The translations under genes were made by a program, and so were the position numbers. From NCBI GenBank assembly GCA_024226515.1, contig JAAELQ010000305.1, positions 54,649 through 118,648 on the forward strand: 64,000 bases of DNA, read 5' to 3'. Origin of the DNA: a bacterium (lineage in GTDB: Bacteria; Acidobacteriota; Polarisedimenticolia; Polarisedimenticolales; Polarisedimenticolaceae). Every line of letters begins with the position of its first letter. Within the stretch, counting starts at the first letter, position 1. The notes beneath the pieces are model-generated. The model saw only the letters and a list, made by a program, of their open reading frames with translations. It made no database searches and was not told the origin of the DNA. This document shows, in pieces, positions 8,489 to 19,484 of this stretch.

Positions 8489-9595
8489 TTGTCCGACGAT
8501 TATTACGAGATTCTCGGTGTCGAGCGCGATGCCGACGTCGCCACGATCAAGCGCGCCTACCGCAAGGCCGCGGTGCGCTTTCACCCCGACAAGAACCCTG
8601 ACGACCCCGAGGCCGAGCACAACTTCAAGCTGGCCGCGGAGGCGTACGCCGTCCTCTCCGATGCCGAGAAGCGCGCGGTCTACGATCGCTACGGCAAGGA
8701 GGGCCTGAAGGGCCGCGCGGGGTTCCCTGGGTTCGACCAGGAGACCTTCGGCGACTTCAGCGACATCCTCGGAGACCTGTTCGGCTTCGGCAGCATCTTC
8801 GGCGGCGCCGGTGGCGGCAGACGACGTGCCCGCGGCGGGCGCGACCTGCGTTACGACCTCGAGATCGAGTTCGAGGAGGCCGTCCACGGCCTCGAAACGA
8901 AGATCAAGGTGCCGCGGCTCGAGGCGTGCGAGACCTGCGACGGCAGCGGAGCCCAGGAGGGCGGCGTCGAGACCTGCAGCCAGTGCCGTGGGCAGGGTCA
9001 GGTGGCGTATCGCCAGGGCTTCTTCACGATCGCCCGGCCGTGCAACCAGTGCGGCGGCAACGGGCGCCGCATCACGAACCCGTGCGACGACTGCACGGGA
9101 CGTGGACGGATCGAGGCGGAGCGCACGCTGACCGTGCGCATTCCGCCCGGCGTCGACGAAGGGGTGCGGATCCGTATCGGCGGCGAGGGCGAGGCCGGCG
9201 CGTCCGGCAGCCACGCGGGAGATCTGTACGTCGTGCTTCACGTGCGCGAACACGAGCTGTTCCGCCGTGAGGACCGCGACCTGTACTGCGAGGTTCCCGT
9301 TTCGTTCTCGCAGGCGGCGCTCGGCGCGGAGATCGTCGTGCCGACGCTCGACGGCGAGGAGAAGCTGACGGTTCCGCCGGGGACGCAGTCCGAGACGAGC
9401 TTCCGGCTGCGCGGACTCGGCGTCGCGAGCCTGCGCGGCGGAGGGCGCGGCGATCAATACGTGCTGGTTCGTGTCAGAACGCCCAAGAGCCTCAACGACG
9501 ATCAGCGACGCCTACTGCAGGAGCTGTCCGAGCACGACGGCGCCGAGGTCAACGAGCCCGGCCTCTTCGATCGCGTGAAGAACATCTTCAGCTAG
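8489..9595 (+). CDS. dnaJ: Co-chaperone DnaJ (type I Hsp40)
   Basis: 368 residues from TTG 8489. The J-domain carries HPD at residues 32-34, which stimulates DnaK ATPase. A Gly/Phe-rich stretch (about 75-112) precedes four CxxCxGxG zinc-finger repeats (CETCDGSG, CSQCRGQG, CNQCGGNG, CDDCTGRG, about 149-210), then the C-terminal substrate-binding domains. This is the full type I architecture at normal length. It is separated from dnaK by a gap with its own possible promoter. Confidence 0.96.
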   Translation: MSDDYYEILGVERDADVATIKRAYRKAAVRFHPDKNPDDPEAEHNFKLAAEAYAVLSDAEKRAVYDRYGKEGLKGRAGFPGFDQETFGDFSDILGDLFGFGSIFGGAGGGRRRARGGRDLRYDLEIEFEEAVHGLETKIKVPRLEACETCDGSGAQEGGVETCSQCRGQGQVAYRQGFFTIARPCNQCGGNGRRITNPCDDCTGRGRIEAERTLTVRIPPGVDEGVRIRIGGEGEAGASGSHAGDLYVVLHVREHELFRREDRDLYCEVPVSFSQAALGAEIVVPTLDGEEKLTVPPGTQSETSFRLRGLGVASLRGGGRGDQYVLVRVRTPKSLNDDQRRLLQELSEHDGAEVNEPGLFDRVKNIFS

Positions 9596-9619
9596 CACGC
9601 GGCGAGAGCGGAGGAATCC

Positions 9620-10522
9620 ATGCCCGATGGCGCGCCGCCCGCGAACGACTCGAGCCCGCGAAGCTGGACCGCGCTGGTGCTGGTCGTCCCCGAGGCGCGC
9701 GTCGACGACGCGGTGGGGCTGCTGGCGGCGCAGCGGCCCGGCGTCGAACTGCAGGACGACATCCCGGGCCACAAGCGCCTCATCGTCTATCTCGACGAGT
9801 CCGAGACTCGTGAGGGTGTTCGCAGCGAGATGCCGGCGCTGCTGGCCCGCCTGGAGCTCGATCCCGAGGCGTGCGGGATGGAGTTCGTACGCGTCGCCGA
9901 CGAGCGCTGGGTCGAGCGCTACGTCGAATCGCTGAAGCCTTTTCCGCTCGGGCGGGGATTCGTCGTGCTGCCGCGCGAGCTCGCCGGCGATGCGGAAGGG
10001 CGGGTGCCGATCCGCCTCGAACCGGGACAGGCCTTCGGTACGGGCGAGCATCCGACGACGCGGCTCTGCGCCGCGATTCTCGAACGGGCGGTCGAGCCGG
10101 ACAGCGAGTGGCTCGACCTCGGTTGCGGAACCGCGATCCTGGCGCTGGTCGCCGCGCATCTCGGCGCGCGACGTGTGCTCGCGGTGGACAACGACCCCGA
10201 GGCGCTGCGCGTGGCGCACGGCATCGTTCGGCGGAACGGGCTGGCCGACGCGATCGAGCTGAGCCTGGCCGAACGCGTACCCGAGACGTTCGGCGAGCTC
10301 GACGGTGTCGTCTGCAACATCAGCGCATCGTTCATGCGCGCCCACGCGCAGGAGCTCGCTCGGGTTCTGTGCGCTGCCGGAGTGGTCGTGGCTTCGGGGT
10401 TCCTTTGCGAAGACATCGAGGCCATCGCGCTCGCCCTCGACGGCGCGGGGCTGCGCGTCGAACGGCGGCTGGAGGACGGGGAGTGGGCCGCGCTCGTCGC
10501 ACGCAAGCGGACCGCGGTCTGA
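9620..10522 (+). CDS. prmA: Ribosomal protein L11 methyltransferase
   Basis: PrmA trimethylates ribosomal protein L11 using S-adenosylmethionine. The 300-residue product has a divergent N-terminal L11-recognition domain, the PrmA signature FGTGEHPTTRL (about 139-149), SAM-binding motif I DLGCGTAILAL, an acidic loop AVDNDP, and motif IV-like VCNISASF. The stop TGA shares its last base with the ATG of rsmE, so both rRNA/ribosome methyltransferases are coupled. The prmA-rsmE pairing downstream of dnaJ is a common bacterial arrangement. Confidence 0.93.
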   Translation: MPDGAPPANDSSPRSWTALVLVVPEARVDDAVGLLAAQRPGVELQDDIPGHKRLIVYLDESETREGVRSEMPALLARLELDPEACGMEFVRVADERWVERYVESLKPFPLGRGFVVLPRELAGDAEGRVPIRLEPGQAFGTGEHPTTRLCAAILERAVEPDSEWLDLGCGTAILALVAAHLGARRVLAVDNDPEALRVAHGIVRRNGLADAIELSLAERVPETFGELDGVVCNISASFMRAHAQELARVLCAAGVVVASGFLCEDIEAIALALDGAGLRVERRLEDGEWAALVARKRTAV

Positions 10523-11268
10523 TGGCTCGCTGCTGGCGCGTTCTCGTGGAACGGCTGGGATCGGAGCCGGGCGAGCGGATCGCATTGCCGCGCGAGGAGG
10601 CGCATCACGTCGCAAGAGTCCTTCGCCTGCGTGAGGGCGAGTCGCTGTCGCTGTTCGATGGCCGCGGCCTGGAGCGCCGGGCGACCGTCGTCGCGATCGC
10701 CGGGGCGGCCGTCGAGGTCGAGACCGGGGAGAAGATCGAGACCTCGGTGGAGGCCCCACTCGATGTGCACCTGTTCCAGGGGCGATGCCGGCACGATCGC
10801 GTGGAGTGGTTGCTGCAGAAGGGCACGGAGGTCGGCCTGTCCGCCGTGAACCTGTTCCGTTGCGAGCGCGCGGAGGGCGGCGTGCCGTCCGCCGGGCGTC
10901 TCGGCCGCTGGAACCGCATCCTGGCCGAGGCCTGCAAGCAGAGCGGACGACGCGTGCTGCCGGAGCTCGAGGCGGACGCCGAGCTGCCGCTCGAGCTCCC
11001 GGACGGCGTCCTGGCGCTGCTGCTCGACACCGGCCCCGAGGTGCCTCCGCTGGCCGACGCGCTCGAGCGGATGCCCCCGCCAGACGCCGTCTGGCTGGCC
11101 GTCGGGCCCGAGGGCGGGTTTTCCGCGGAGGAGGCCGCGGCGGCGCGCGACGCGGGCTGGTGCTCGGTCTCGCTCGGCCCGCGGGTCCTGCGCACCGAGA
11201 CCGCCGGGCTGACCGCGGCGGCGCTGGTGCTGCACCGCTGGGGTGATCTGGGACGGCTCGCAGGCTGA
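10522..11268 (+). CDS. rsmE: 16S rRNA (uracil-1498-N3)-methyltransferase
   Basis: 248 residues from ATG 10522, an N-terminal PUA-like domain (EEAHHVARVLRLREGE) followed by a SPOUT methyltransferase domain. The knot region shows WLAVGPEGGFSAEE and LGPRVLRTETA, the diagnostic RsmE sequences for SAM binding. A longer frame is open upstream, but this ATG overlaps the prmA stop and gives the proper N-terminus. Confidence 0.94.
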   Translation: MARCWRVLVERLGSEPGERIALPREEAHHVARVLRLREGESLSLFDGRGLERRATVVAIAGAAVEVETGEKIETSVEAPLDVHLFQGRCRHDRVEWLLQKGTEVGLSAVNLFRCERAEGGVPSAGRLGRWNRILAEACKQSGRRVLPELEADAELPLELPDGVLALLLDTGPEVPPLADALERMPPPDAVWLAVGPEGGFSAEEAAAARDAGWCSVSLGPRVLRTETAGLTAAALVLHRWGDLGRLAG

Positions 11269-11293
11269 GGAAAAGCCCCGCCGGCACTTTCGG

Positions 11294-11322
11294 TTGACTT
11301 GAGGCCCCTCGATTCCTAAGTT
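11294..11322 (+). promoter_or_regulatory. Candidate sigma-70-type promoter for pilT
   Basis: TTGACT (11294-11299) and TAAGTT (11317-11322) are separated by 17 bases in the 108-base gap before pilT. The -35 matches 5 of 6 consensus positions; the -10 matches only 3, so it is moderate support. Confidence 0.4.
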
Positions 11323-11376
11323 TTGCCAAGATTTCCGGGCGTGAGTGTGACGACAGCCGGGAACCGAGGATCTTGC

Positions 11377-12555
11377 ATGCACATCAACGACTTGCTGAAA
11401 ACGGCGGCCGAGCACGGCGCCTCCGATCTCCACCTGAAAGTCGGCTCCTTCCCGACCGCCAGGGTCAACGGGGTGCTGACTCCGATCACCGAGGCGAAGC
11501 GGCTGATGCAGGAGGACACGATCGCCATGGCGTTCAGCATCATGAGCGCGCGCCAGAAGCAGAAGTTCAAGGAGAACTTCGAGCTGGACATGGCGTACTC
11601 GGTACCGGGACTCGGCCGCTTCCGCTGTAACGTGTTCCAGCAGCGCGGCACCGTGGGGCTGGTCCTGCGCGTCATTCCGGTGAAGATCCACACGACACGC
11701 GAGCTGCAGCTGCCGGCCGTCCTCGATACGGTGGGTCAGGAGCGCCGCGGCATGGTGCTGGTCACCGGCACGACGGGTTCCGGCAAGTCGACCACGCTCG
11801 CGGCGATGATCGACTACATCAACACGATGCGGACGGAGCACGTGATCACGATCGAGGATCCGATCGAGTTCCTGCACCGCGACAAGAAGAGCATGGTCAA
11901 TCAGCGCGAGGTCGAGGTGGACACGAAGTCCTTCGCGTTCGCTCTGCGCTCCGCGCTGCGGCAGGATCCGGACGTGATCCTCGTCGGCGAGATGCGCGAC
12001 TACGAGACGATCGAGACGGCGTTGAACGCTGCCGAGACCGGCCACATGGTGCTCTCGACGCTTCACACCGTCGACGCGACCGAGACGATCAACCGCATCA
12101 TCTCGGTCTTCCCTCCGCACCAGCAGAAACAGATTCGCCTTCAGCTCGGCGCCGTGCTGCGTGCCGTGATCTCGATGCGCCTGGTCCCGCGCAAGGACGG
12201 CGTGGGGCGTGTGCCCGCCGTCGAGATCCTGCGCACGACCCCGTACATTCGCGAGTGCATCGAGAACAAGGAGAAGACCAAGCTCGTACACTCGGCGATC
12301 GCAGCCGGTCACTCGGAGTACGGGATGCAGACGTTCGATCAGTCGATCTATGCCCTGTACAGCGCGGACCTGATCACGTTCGACGAGGCGATCCGGCAGG
12401 CGAGCAACGCCGACGAGTTCAAGCTCAAGTGCTCGGGGATCCAGTCCGCGTCCGACATGGCGCAGGAGGCGATGGAGGGCGCGATCTCGAACGCGGCGGC
12501 CTCGATCGACAACCCGCACGACCCGGAATCGCCGTTCGAGTTCTCGAACAGCTGA
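11377..12555 (+). CDS. pilT: Type IV pilus retraction ATPase PilT
   Basis: 392 residues from ATG 11377 (GAGGA six bases upstream; an upstream ATG at 11323 is less likely). PilT signatures are the N-terminal ASDLHLKVG, Walker A GTTGSGKST at 131-139, the Asp box and Walker B region (RQDPDVILVGEMRD), the His box STLHTVDATETINRII, and the C-terminal AIRQASNADEF. It hydrolyses ATP to depolymerise pili, driving twitching motility or DNA uptake. It is longer than typical PilT (about 345 aa) because of a roughly 40-residue polar C-terminal tail. No other core pilus genes are adjacent. Confidence 0.95.
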   Translation: MHINDLLKTAAEHGASDLHLKVGSFPTARVNGVLTPITEAKRLMQEDTIAMAFSIMSARQKQKFKENFELDMAYSVPGLGRFRCNVFQQRGTVGLVLRVIPVKIHTTRELQLPAVLDTVGQERRGMVLVTGTTGSGKSTTLAAMIDYINTMRTEHVITIEDPIEFLHRDKKSMVNQREVEVDTKSFAFALRSALRQDPDVILVGEMRDYETIETALNAAETGHMVLSTLHTVDATETINRIISVFPPHQQKQIRLQLGAVLRAVISMRLVPRKDGVGRVPAVEILRTTPYIRECIENKEKTKLVHSAIAAGHSEYGMQTFDQSIYALYSADLITFDEAIRQASNADEFKLKCSGIQSASDMAQEAMEGAISNAAASIDNPHDPESPFEFSNS

Positions 12556-12604
12556 ACTCCGTGCCCCACTCCGCCTCGCCGCTCGAAGCTGCTATCGTGC
12601 GGCG

Positions 12605-13109
12605 ATGCGAGGATTCCCGAAGCGCGGGACGGGCTCGCGGGGCGACGCCTACCGTGACGCATTGCACGCCCTCTCGCGGCGCCCGCTGACCGAGGAAGAG
12701 GTGCGCAAGCGGCTCGCGGCGGCGGGCCACGACGCTGCGTCCGTCGAGTCCACGCTCGATCGTCTGCGTGACGCGGGCTATGTCGGCGACGAGAAGCTCG
12801 CCGTACACTTCATCGCCGCCCGCAGCGAGCGGCTGCGGCTCGGCCCGCAGCGGCTGTTGCGCGATCTCGAACGGCGCGGAGTGGCCGCCGAGGTGGCGCG
12901 CCGGGCCCTGCAGCTGGCGACCGACGAACACGGCATCGACAGCGAATCCACGCTGCGCGCCGAGGTTCGCCGCAGGCTGGGCGAACCGCCCGGGCCGGTG
13001 GAGATGAAGACGATGCGTCGCGTATATAATGCGCTGCTTCGCGGGGGCTTCGACGCCGAGGCCATTCGCTCGCAGCTGTCCGGCTACCGCTTCCCCGAGG
13101 GTTCCGACG

Positions 13110-13123
<14 letters not shown>
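12605..13123 (+). CDS. recX: Regulatory protein RecX
   Basis: 172 residues with three predicted helical RecX modules: DALHALSRRPLTEEEVRKRL near the N-terminus, then RLGPQRLLRDLERRGV, then a third C-terminal helical unit. RecX binds and inhibits RecA filaments. recA itself is not in the window. The stop lies 14 bp inside alaS. The recX-alaS adjacency is common where recA-recX-alaS form a string. Confidence 0.85.
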
Positions 13124-15778
<2,655 letters not shown>

Positions 15779-15782
<4 letters not shown>

Positions 15783-16435
15783 CACCGGCGTCCCTCGCGA
15801 CGCTGCTGCTGCTCGGCGGCGCATCGGCGGCTCCGGCCGCTGCCGAGGAGCCCCTGCGCTACTACCGCGACGGCGCGACTCCGGTGCTCTCCAACACGAC
15901 CGGTCGCGCGGACACGCGCGCCCTGCCGGGTTACGGGCGGCATGCCGCCGAGAAGGGCTCGCTGCTTCCCGCGAGCCCCTACGACCCGCAGATCGAGCGC
16001 GCCGCCGGCGAGAGCGGCCTGCCGGCGTCGCTCGTCAAGGCGGTGGCGCTGGTCGAGTCCGCGTTCGACCCGAACGCCGTCTCACCGAAGGGCGCGCAGG
16101 GGCTGATGCAGCTGATGCCCTCGACCGCGCGGCAGTACGGGGTGGACGACGCGTTCGACCCGATGCAGAACCTGCGCGCCGGGGCCACGCACCTGCGCCA
16201 CCTGCTGGACACGTTCGAGGGCGACCTGACGCTGGCGCTCGCCGCTTACAACGCGGGCGAAGGCGCGGTGCGGCGCCATGGCGGAGTGCCCGCCTACCGC
16301 GAGACCCGCAACTACGTGCGCAAGATCCACGAGCACCTGGGTCGCACGCCGCGGCCCTCCCGCAAGCGCGTGCCGCAGGCGCAACGCGTCCGGATGGTCG
16401 TCGGCGACGACGGGTCGGTGCTGCTCACGAACTAG
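15779..16435 (+). CDS. Exported lytic transglycosylase (SLT family)
   Basis: 218 residues from TTG 15779, overlapping the alaS stop. There is a short signal peptide (hydrophobic about 4-20, ending AAPAAAEE), then a goose-lysozyme-like SLT domain with catalytic Glu in VESAFDPNAVS, followed by GLMQLMPSTA and the AAYNAGEGAV motif. It cleaves the MurNAc-GlcNAc linkage of peptidoglycan in the periplasm. A DUF4124-like N-terminal stretch (YYRDGATPVLSN) precedes the domain. It is convergent with the AraC-type gene 40 bp downstream. Confidence 0.9.
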
Positions 16436-16475
16436 TGTCGTTACGGCCCGCCGCCGGACTGCGCGGCCGCTGTTC

Positions 16476-17201
16476 TCACTCCGACAGCAGTCGGGCGTCG
16501 GCGACGCTCGGCGCCGCGCGACGTGCCTGGCGCGGGGAGTGTTCCTCGTACTTGACGAAGTTGCGGTGGAAGTCGCGGTAGTTCTGATAGCCCACGCGAT
16601 AGGCGATCTCCGAGATGCTGCAGCCGCCCTGGGCCAGCATGACGCGCGCCGAGCGCAGCCGCACTCGCTGGACATACTCGGTCAGCGTCATGCCCGTCTC
16701 GCGCTTGAACCGGCGTGACAGGTAGTTCGGCGAGACGTTCAGGTGCCGGGCGACGTCCGATAGCGAGAGCCGCCGGTGGTAGCGGCGCTCGATGCAGCTC
16801 TTGGCCCGCTGGACGAGCGGCACGAACGCGCTGCCGCCGGCCAGCATCGGCGCCAGCAGCGAGTTCAGCGCGGGCAGAAACGCCTCACGCAGCTGCCCGA
16901 GGTCGCGGACCTCTCCGAAGCGCACGATCAGCTCCAGCCGGTTGCTCTCACGCTCCGCTCCACGTTCGGGGCCGGCATGGACCGTGCGGTTCACGTTCTG
17001 CAGAACGTCGAGGAGCAGGTGAGTCACTTCCACGCGGTGGCGATCGGCCTGCGGCGAGAGTCCCGAAACGAGCTGGCCCAGCGCCTTGCGACATCCCGCG
17101 GCGTCCGAGCGCTCGAGCAGCGCGAAGGCGCGCGACTCGAGGTCCGTGTCATACCCGATCCGGGCGAGTAGCCCCGGAAACTGGATAGGAGGACGTCCCA
17201 T
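16476..17201 (-). CDS. AraC-family transcriptional regulator
   Basis: 241 residues from ATG at 17199-17201 (GGAG eight bases upstream on the minus strand). The C-terminal about 100 residues form the AraC/XylS double helix-turn-helix (LSLSDVARHLNVSPNYLSRRFKRETG, then ISEIAYRVGYQNYRDFHRNF). The N-terminal about 130 residues are helical, contain no sugar-binding cupin motif, and are of unknown ligand specificity. It is transcribed divergently from the XRE-TPR regulator. A perfect 14-bp palindrome 20 bases before its start codon suggests autoregulation. Confidence 0.87.
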   Translation of the reverse strand: MGRPPIQFPGLLARIGYDTDLESRAFALLERSDAAGCRKALGQLVSGLSPQADRHRVEVTHLLLDVLQNVNRTVHAGPERGAERESNRLELIVRFGEVRDLGQLREAFLPALNSLLAPMLAGGSAFVPLVQRAKSCIERRYHRRLSLSDVARHLNVSPNYLSRRFKRETGMTLTEYVQRVRLRSARVMLAQGGCSISEIAYRVGYQNYRDFHRNFVKYEEHSPRQARRAAPSVADARLLSE

Positions 17202-17220
17202 GCTGCTGACTCCGGCCCCT

Positions 17221-17234
17221 CCGGAGATCTCCGG
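17221..17234. promoter_or_regulatory. Perfect 14-bp palindrome, possible operator
   Basis: CCGGAGATCTCCGG reads identically on both strands and lies 20 bases upstream of the AraC-type start codon in the 218-base divergent region. Its position suits an operator for one of the two flanking regulators. Part of the same sequence could extend that gene's leader, so binding is inference. Confidence 0.4.
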
Positions 17235-17343
17235 TCCGGCTCGGGGGCCGTGGGGAGGGGTTTCTGGAAAGTACGGACATCCCGCCACGGGAGCAACTGC
17301 GGACTCGAGGTCCGCAAAACAACCACTGGAGATCCATTTCACG

Positions 17344-17372
17344 TTGACAGGTTGCCCGTTCCAGCTTAAAAG
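17344..17372 (+). promoter_or_regulatory. Sigma-70-type promoter for the XRE-TPR regulator
   Basis: A perfect TTGACA at 17344-17349 is followed after 17 bases by TAAAAG (17367-17372), inside the most AT-rich patch of the divergent region (AGCTTAAAAGAATTAAAG). It is one of the best promoter matches in the window and points at the gene starting 48 bases further on. Confidence 0.6.
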
Positions 17373-17419
17373 AATTAAAGCCAGGCCAGGCAGAGAGTCT
17401 GGAGAGTTTGGGGGGGCAA

Positions 17420-18649
17420 ATGGGTCAGCTAAAAGCTCACGATCTGGGGGCGAGCACCGGAGCCAACCGGGGATTGACCGCCGAGAACGATACGTCCACA
17501 CGGCTAGGGACGTACCTCCGGCGCCTGCGCGAGGGGTACGGCTACACGCTGCGGAAGGTCGAAGAGAGAGCGAACGCGATGGGAGAGGCGATCGACAACT
17601 CGCAACTCAGTCGCTTCGAGAAGGGGAAAGCCGTCCCCTCGTTCGACAAGCTCCGGGCGCTTGCGCGCGTGTTCAACGTCCCGATTCAGAACTTCTCGGA
17701 TGTTCTCGACCTCGAGGAGTACCAGCACCTGAAGCCGGAGGCCGGCGATTTCGCGGGTCTCATCAAGGAAGGCTCGGACTGGATGGCACAGGGTGAGTGC
17801 GGGCGCGCTTTCGTGACCTACGAGAGGGCGCTGGAGATCTCCGAGGCCATCGGCGACCCGTCGAAGGCCGGGGAGATGGCCGCCGAGGCCCGGTGCCGCA
17901 TGGCGGTTGCACTCAAGGGTCTCGGCAAGCTCTACATGACCGAGCGCGAGCTGCGGGCCATCCTGAAGAAGCGGCACGAGCTCGAGCCGAGAACCCGGCT
18001 GCGGGTCCTCCTTCAGCTGAGCTACCTGTATCGCGAGCTGGGCGATCTGTATCTCGCCACGGTGCTGGCACGCGAGTGTCTCCAACTGGCCGCAGACGAG
18101 GGCGACACCCTGACCGAGGCGGGCGTCCTGAACACGCTGGGGAATATCCAGCACGACGAGAGCCAGTACGAGAACGCGCGCGAATCCTACAGCCGAGCGA
18201 GAGAGATCCTCGAGGGGCTCGGCGGTCACCACGAGATGCTGGCCACGGTCCTCACGAATCTGGGCGGCTGTCGCGCCGCTTCTGGCGAGTTCGACGACGG
18301 GGTCGCCCTGTTGCGCGAGGCCCATACCCGGGCCCGGGACGGCGGGTTCCGCCGGGTTGCGGCGCTCTCGCTGACCAGGCTCGCCGAGGCTTACATGACC
18401 CGCGGCGACTACGACAAGGCGATGGAATCCCTGAAGGAGTCCAACGCGCTCGCCTCGTCGTCCGCCGACAGCTACCACGACATTCTGTTTCTCAACGCCT
18501 ATCACCGTTGGGTCCTGGCCCGTGAAGAGGGTCATGGCACCCGAGAGAAGATCGAGTTCGGCCGGCTACGTCATCTCCGGTCCCGCCTGCAGCGGCGGTT
18601 CCTGGAGGTGGACGAATTCGACCGGCACATAGAGAGGACACGGAGATGA
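17420..18649 (+). CDS. XRE-type helix-turn-helix regulator with TPR domain
   Basis: 409 residues from ATG 17420, preceded by a GGGGGGG run. The N-terminal HTH_3 domain (about 26-88: TYLRRLREGYGYTLRKVEE, then NSQLSRFEKGKAVPSFDKL) is joined to at least six TPR-like helical pairs to the C-terminus. This is the layout of RRNPP-like or Rap-like regulators whose TPR part binds a peptide or protein ligand, though no specific family is claimed. The stop overlaps the next gene (ATGAG), so regulator and secreted protein are translationally coupled, suggesting the latter is its output or signal. Confidence 0.85.
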   Translation: MGQLKAHDLGASTGANRGLTAENDTSTRLGTYLRRLREGYGYTLRKVEERANAMGEAIDNSQLSRFEKGKAVPSFDKLRALARVFNVPIQNFSDVLDLEEYQHLKPEAGDFAGLIKEGSDWMAQGECGRAFVTYERALEISEAIGDPSKAGEMAAEARCRMAVALKGLGKLYMTERELRAILKKRHELEPRTRLRVLLQLSYLYRELGDLYLATVLARECLQLAADEGDTLTEAGVLNTLGNIQHDESQYENARESYSRAREILEGLGGHHEMLATVLTNLGGCRAASGEFDDGVALLREAHTRARDGGFRRVAALSLTRLAEAYMTRGDYDKAMESLKESNALASSSADSYHDILFLNAYHRWVLAREEGHGTREKIEFGRLRHLRSRLQRRFLEVDEFDRHIERTRR

Positions 18650-19374
18650 GCAATAAACTCCGCGGTCTGGTTTTCTTCCTCGCGTTCGCGTTCGTCCTCT
18701 GCGTCGTCTCCACCGTGGAAACACGGGCGGAGGTCTCCGCGCGGACGGATCGGGACGGTAACTACGTGACGACCCAGGTGGCCCCTCTGGGCACCGGCAG
18801 CAGCCCGCAGGTGTGGTCGGTCCGCTCGAAGCGCTTCCAGCGCTCGATGGTGCTCAACTCTCGAGGGGACTACTTCGGCGATTCGTGGCCGAAGGTCTTC
18901 GAGAACTCGAGCGCGCCCTACCACCCTTGGGTCCTGTGGACCCGCCCGGCTGCCGGCGGGCTGGAAATGATGTACTCGCGCTGGAATCCCGGCGGCTGGG
19001 AGCGTCCCGACTTCGTCCAGTTCAACACGACGCGAGGCTCCGACGGCGAGCCCGGCGTCGGTTTCGACGAGTTCGGGCGTCCGTACCTCGTATGGACGCG
19101 CCTGGAGGAGGGTGTCGGGAGGATCTACGTCAGCGTGTTCCTCGTGACGCGCTGGACGGACGGATTCCTCGTCTCGGACCACGACATGGACAGCCGGACA
19201 CCCACGATCCAGGTGCGTGGGGAGGGCCATCTGAGCATCCAGTTCGAGACCTCGGACGGAACGTTCAGCCAGGACGTGCTGTTCCTGGACCCGGTCACGA
19301 TCACGGACGACATCAATCCGCAGAATCACTTCTCGTTGAACGGAAGTCCGACGTACGTGCGCAAGAACGACTGA
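18646..19374 (+). CDS. Secreted protein of unknown function coupled to the XRE-TPR regulator
   Basis: 242 residues with a signal peptide (hydrophobic about 5-26, cleavage near ETRAEVS). The mature part has Trp-rich beta-strand repeats such as HPWVLWTRPAAGG, MMYSRWNPGGWERP and PYLVWTRLEEG, reminiscent of BNR/Asp-box beta-propeller blades, although too short for a full propeller. No catalytic motif was recognised. It overlaps the upstream regulator by 4 bp and is followed by a strong hairpin, so the two genes form a complete small operon. Confidence 0.75.
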   Translation: MSNKLRGLVFFLAFAFVLCVVSTVETRAEVSARTDRDGNYVTTQVAPLGTGSSPQVWSVRSKRFQRSMVLNSRGDYFGDSWPKVFENSSAPYHPWVLWTRPAAGGLEMMYSRWNPGGWERPDFVQFNTTRGSDGEPGVGFDEFGRPYLVWTRLEEGVGRIYVSVFLVTRWTDGFLVSDHDMDSRTPTIQVRGEGHLSIQFETSDGTFSQDVLFLDPVTITDDINPQNHFSLNGSPTYVRKND

Positions 19375-19380
19375 TTCCCC

Positions 19381-19410
19381 GGGCGGCGGACCCCGTTCGG
19401 CCCGCCGCCC
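19381..19410 (+). terminator. Strong GC hairpin after the XRE/secreted-protein operon
   Basis: A perfect 9-bp stem GGGCGGCGG (19381-19389) / CCGCCGCCC (19402-19410) with a 12-base loop starts six bases after the stop codon. No long T-tract follows, so it may be a weak terminator or an mRNA 3' stabiliser. A second inverted repeat AATTCG/CGAATT (19411-19416, 19427-19432) follows directly. Confidence 0.6.
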
Positions 19411-19430
19411 AATTCGAGCCCGCCCGCGAA

Positions 19431-19458
19431 TTGAACGTTTCACGCCCTGCGTGATACC
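19431..19458 (+). promoter_or_regulatory. Weak candidate promoter for pgsA
   Basis: TTGAAC (19431-19436) and GATACC (19453-19458) are spaced by 16 bases, 26 bases before the pgsA start. The match is partial, but the location after a hairpin fits a new transcription unit. Confidence 0.3.
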
Positions 19459-19484
19459 GTTGGGGCGCTTGCCGGATAACCGCA

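Noticed and set aside
9919..12519. 866-residue minus-strand open frame across prmA, rsmE and pilT
   Set aside because: Shadow of three convincing + strand genes; the high GC content keeps antisense frames open. No protein motif is seen in it.
16436..16475. Bidirectional terminator between the convergent transglycosylase and AraC genes
   Set aside because: The 40-base gap is GC-rich but shows no good stem-loop with a T-tract on either strand.
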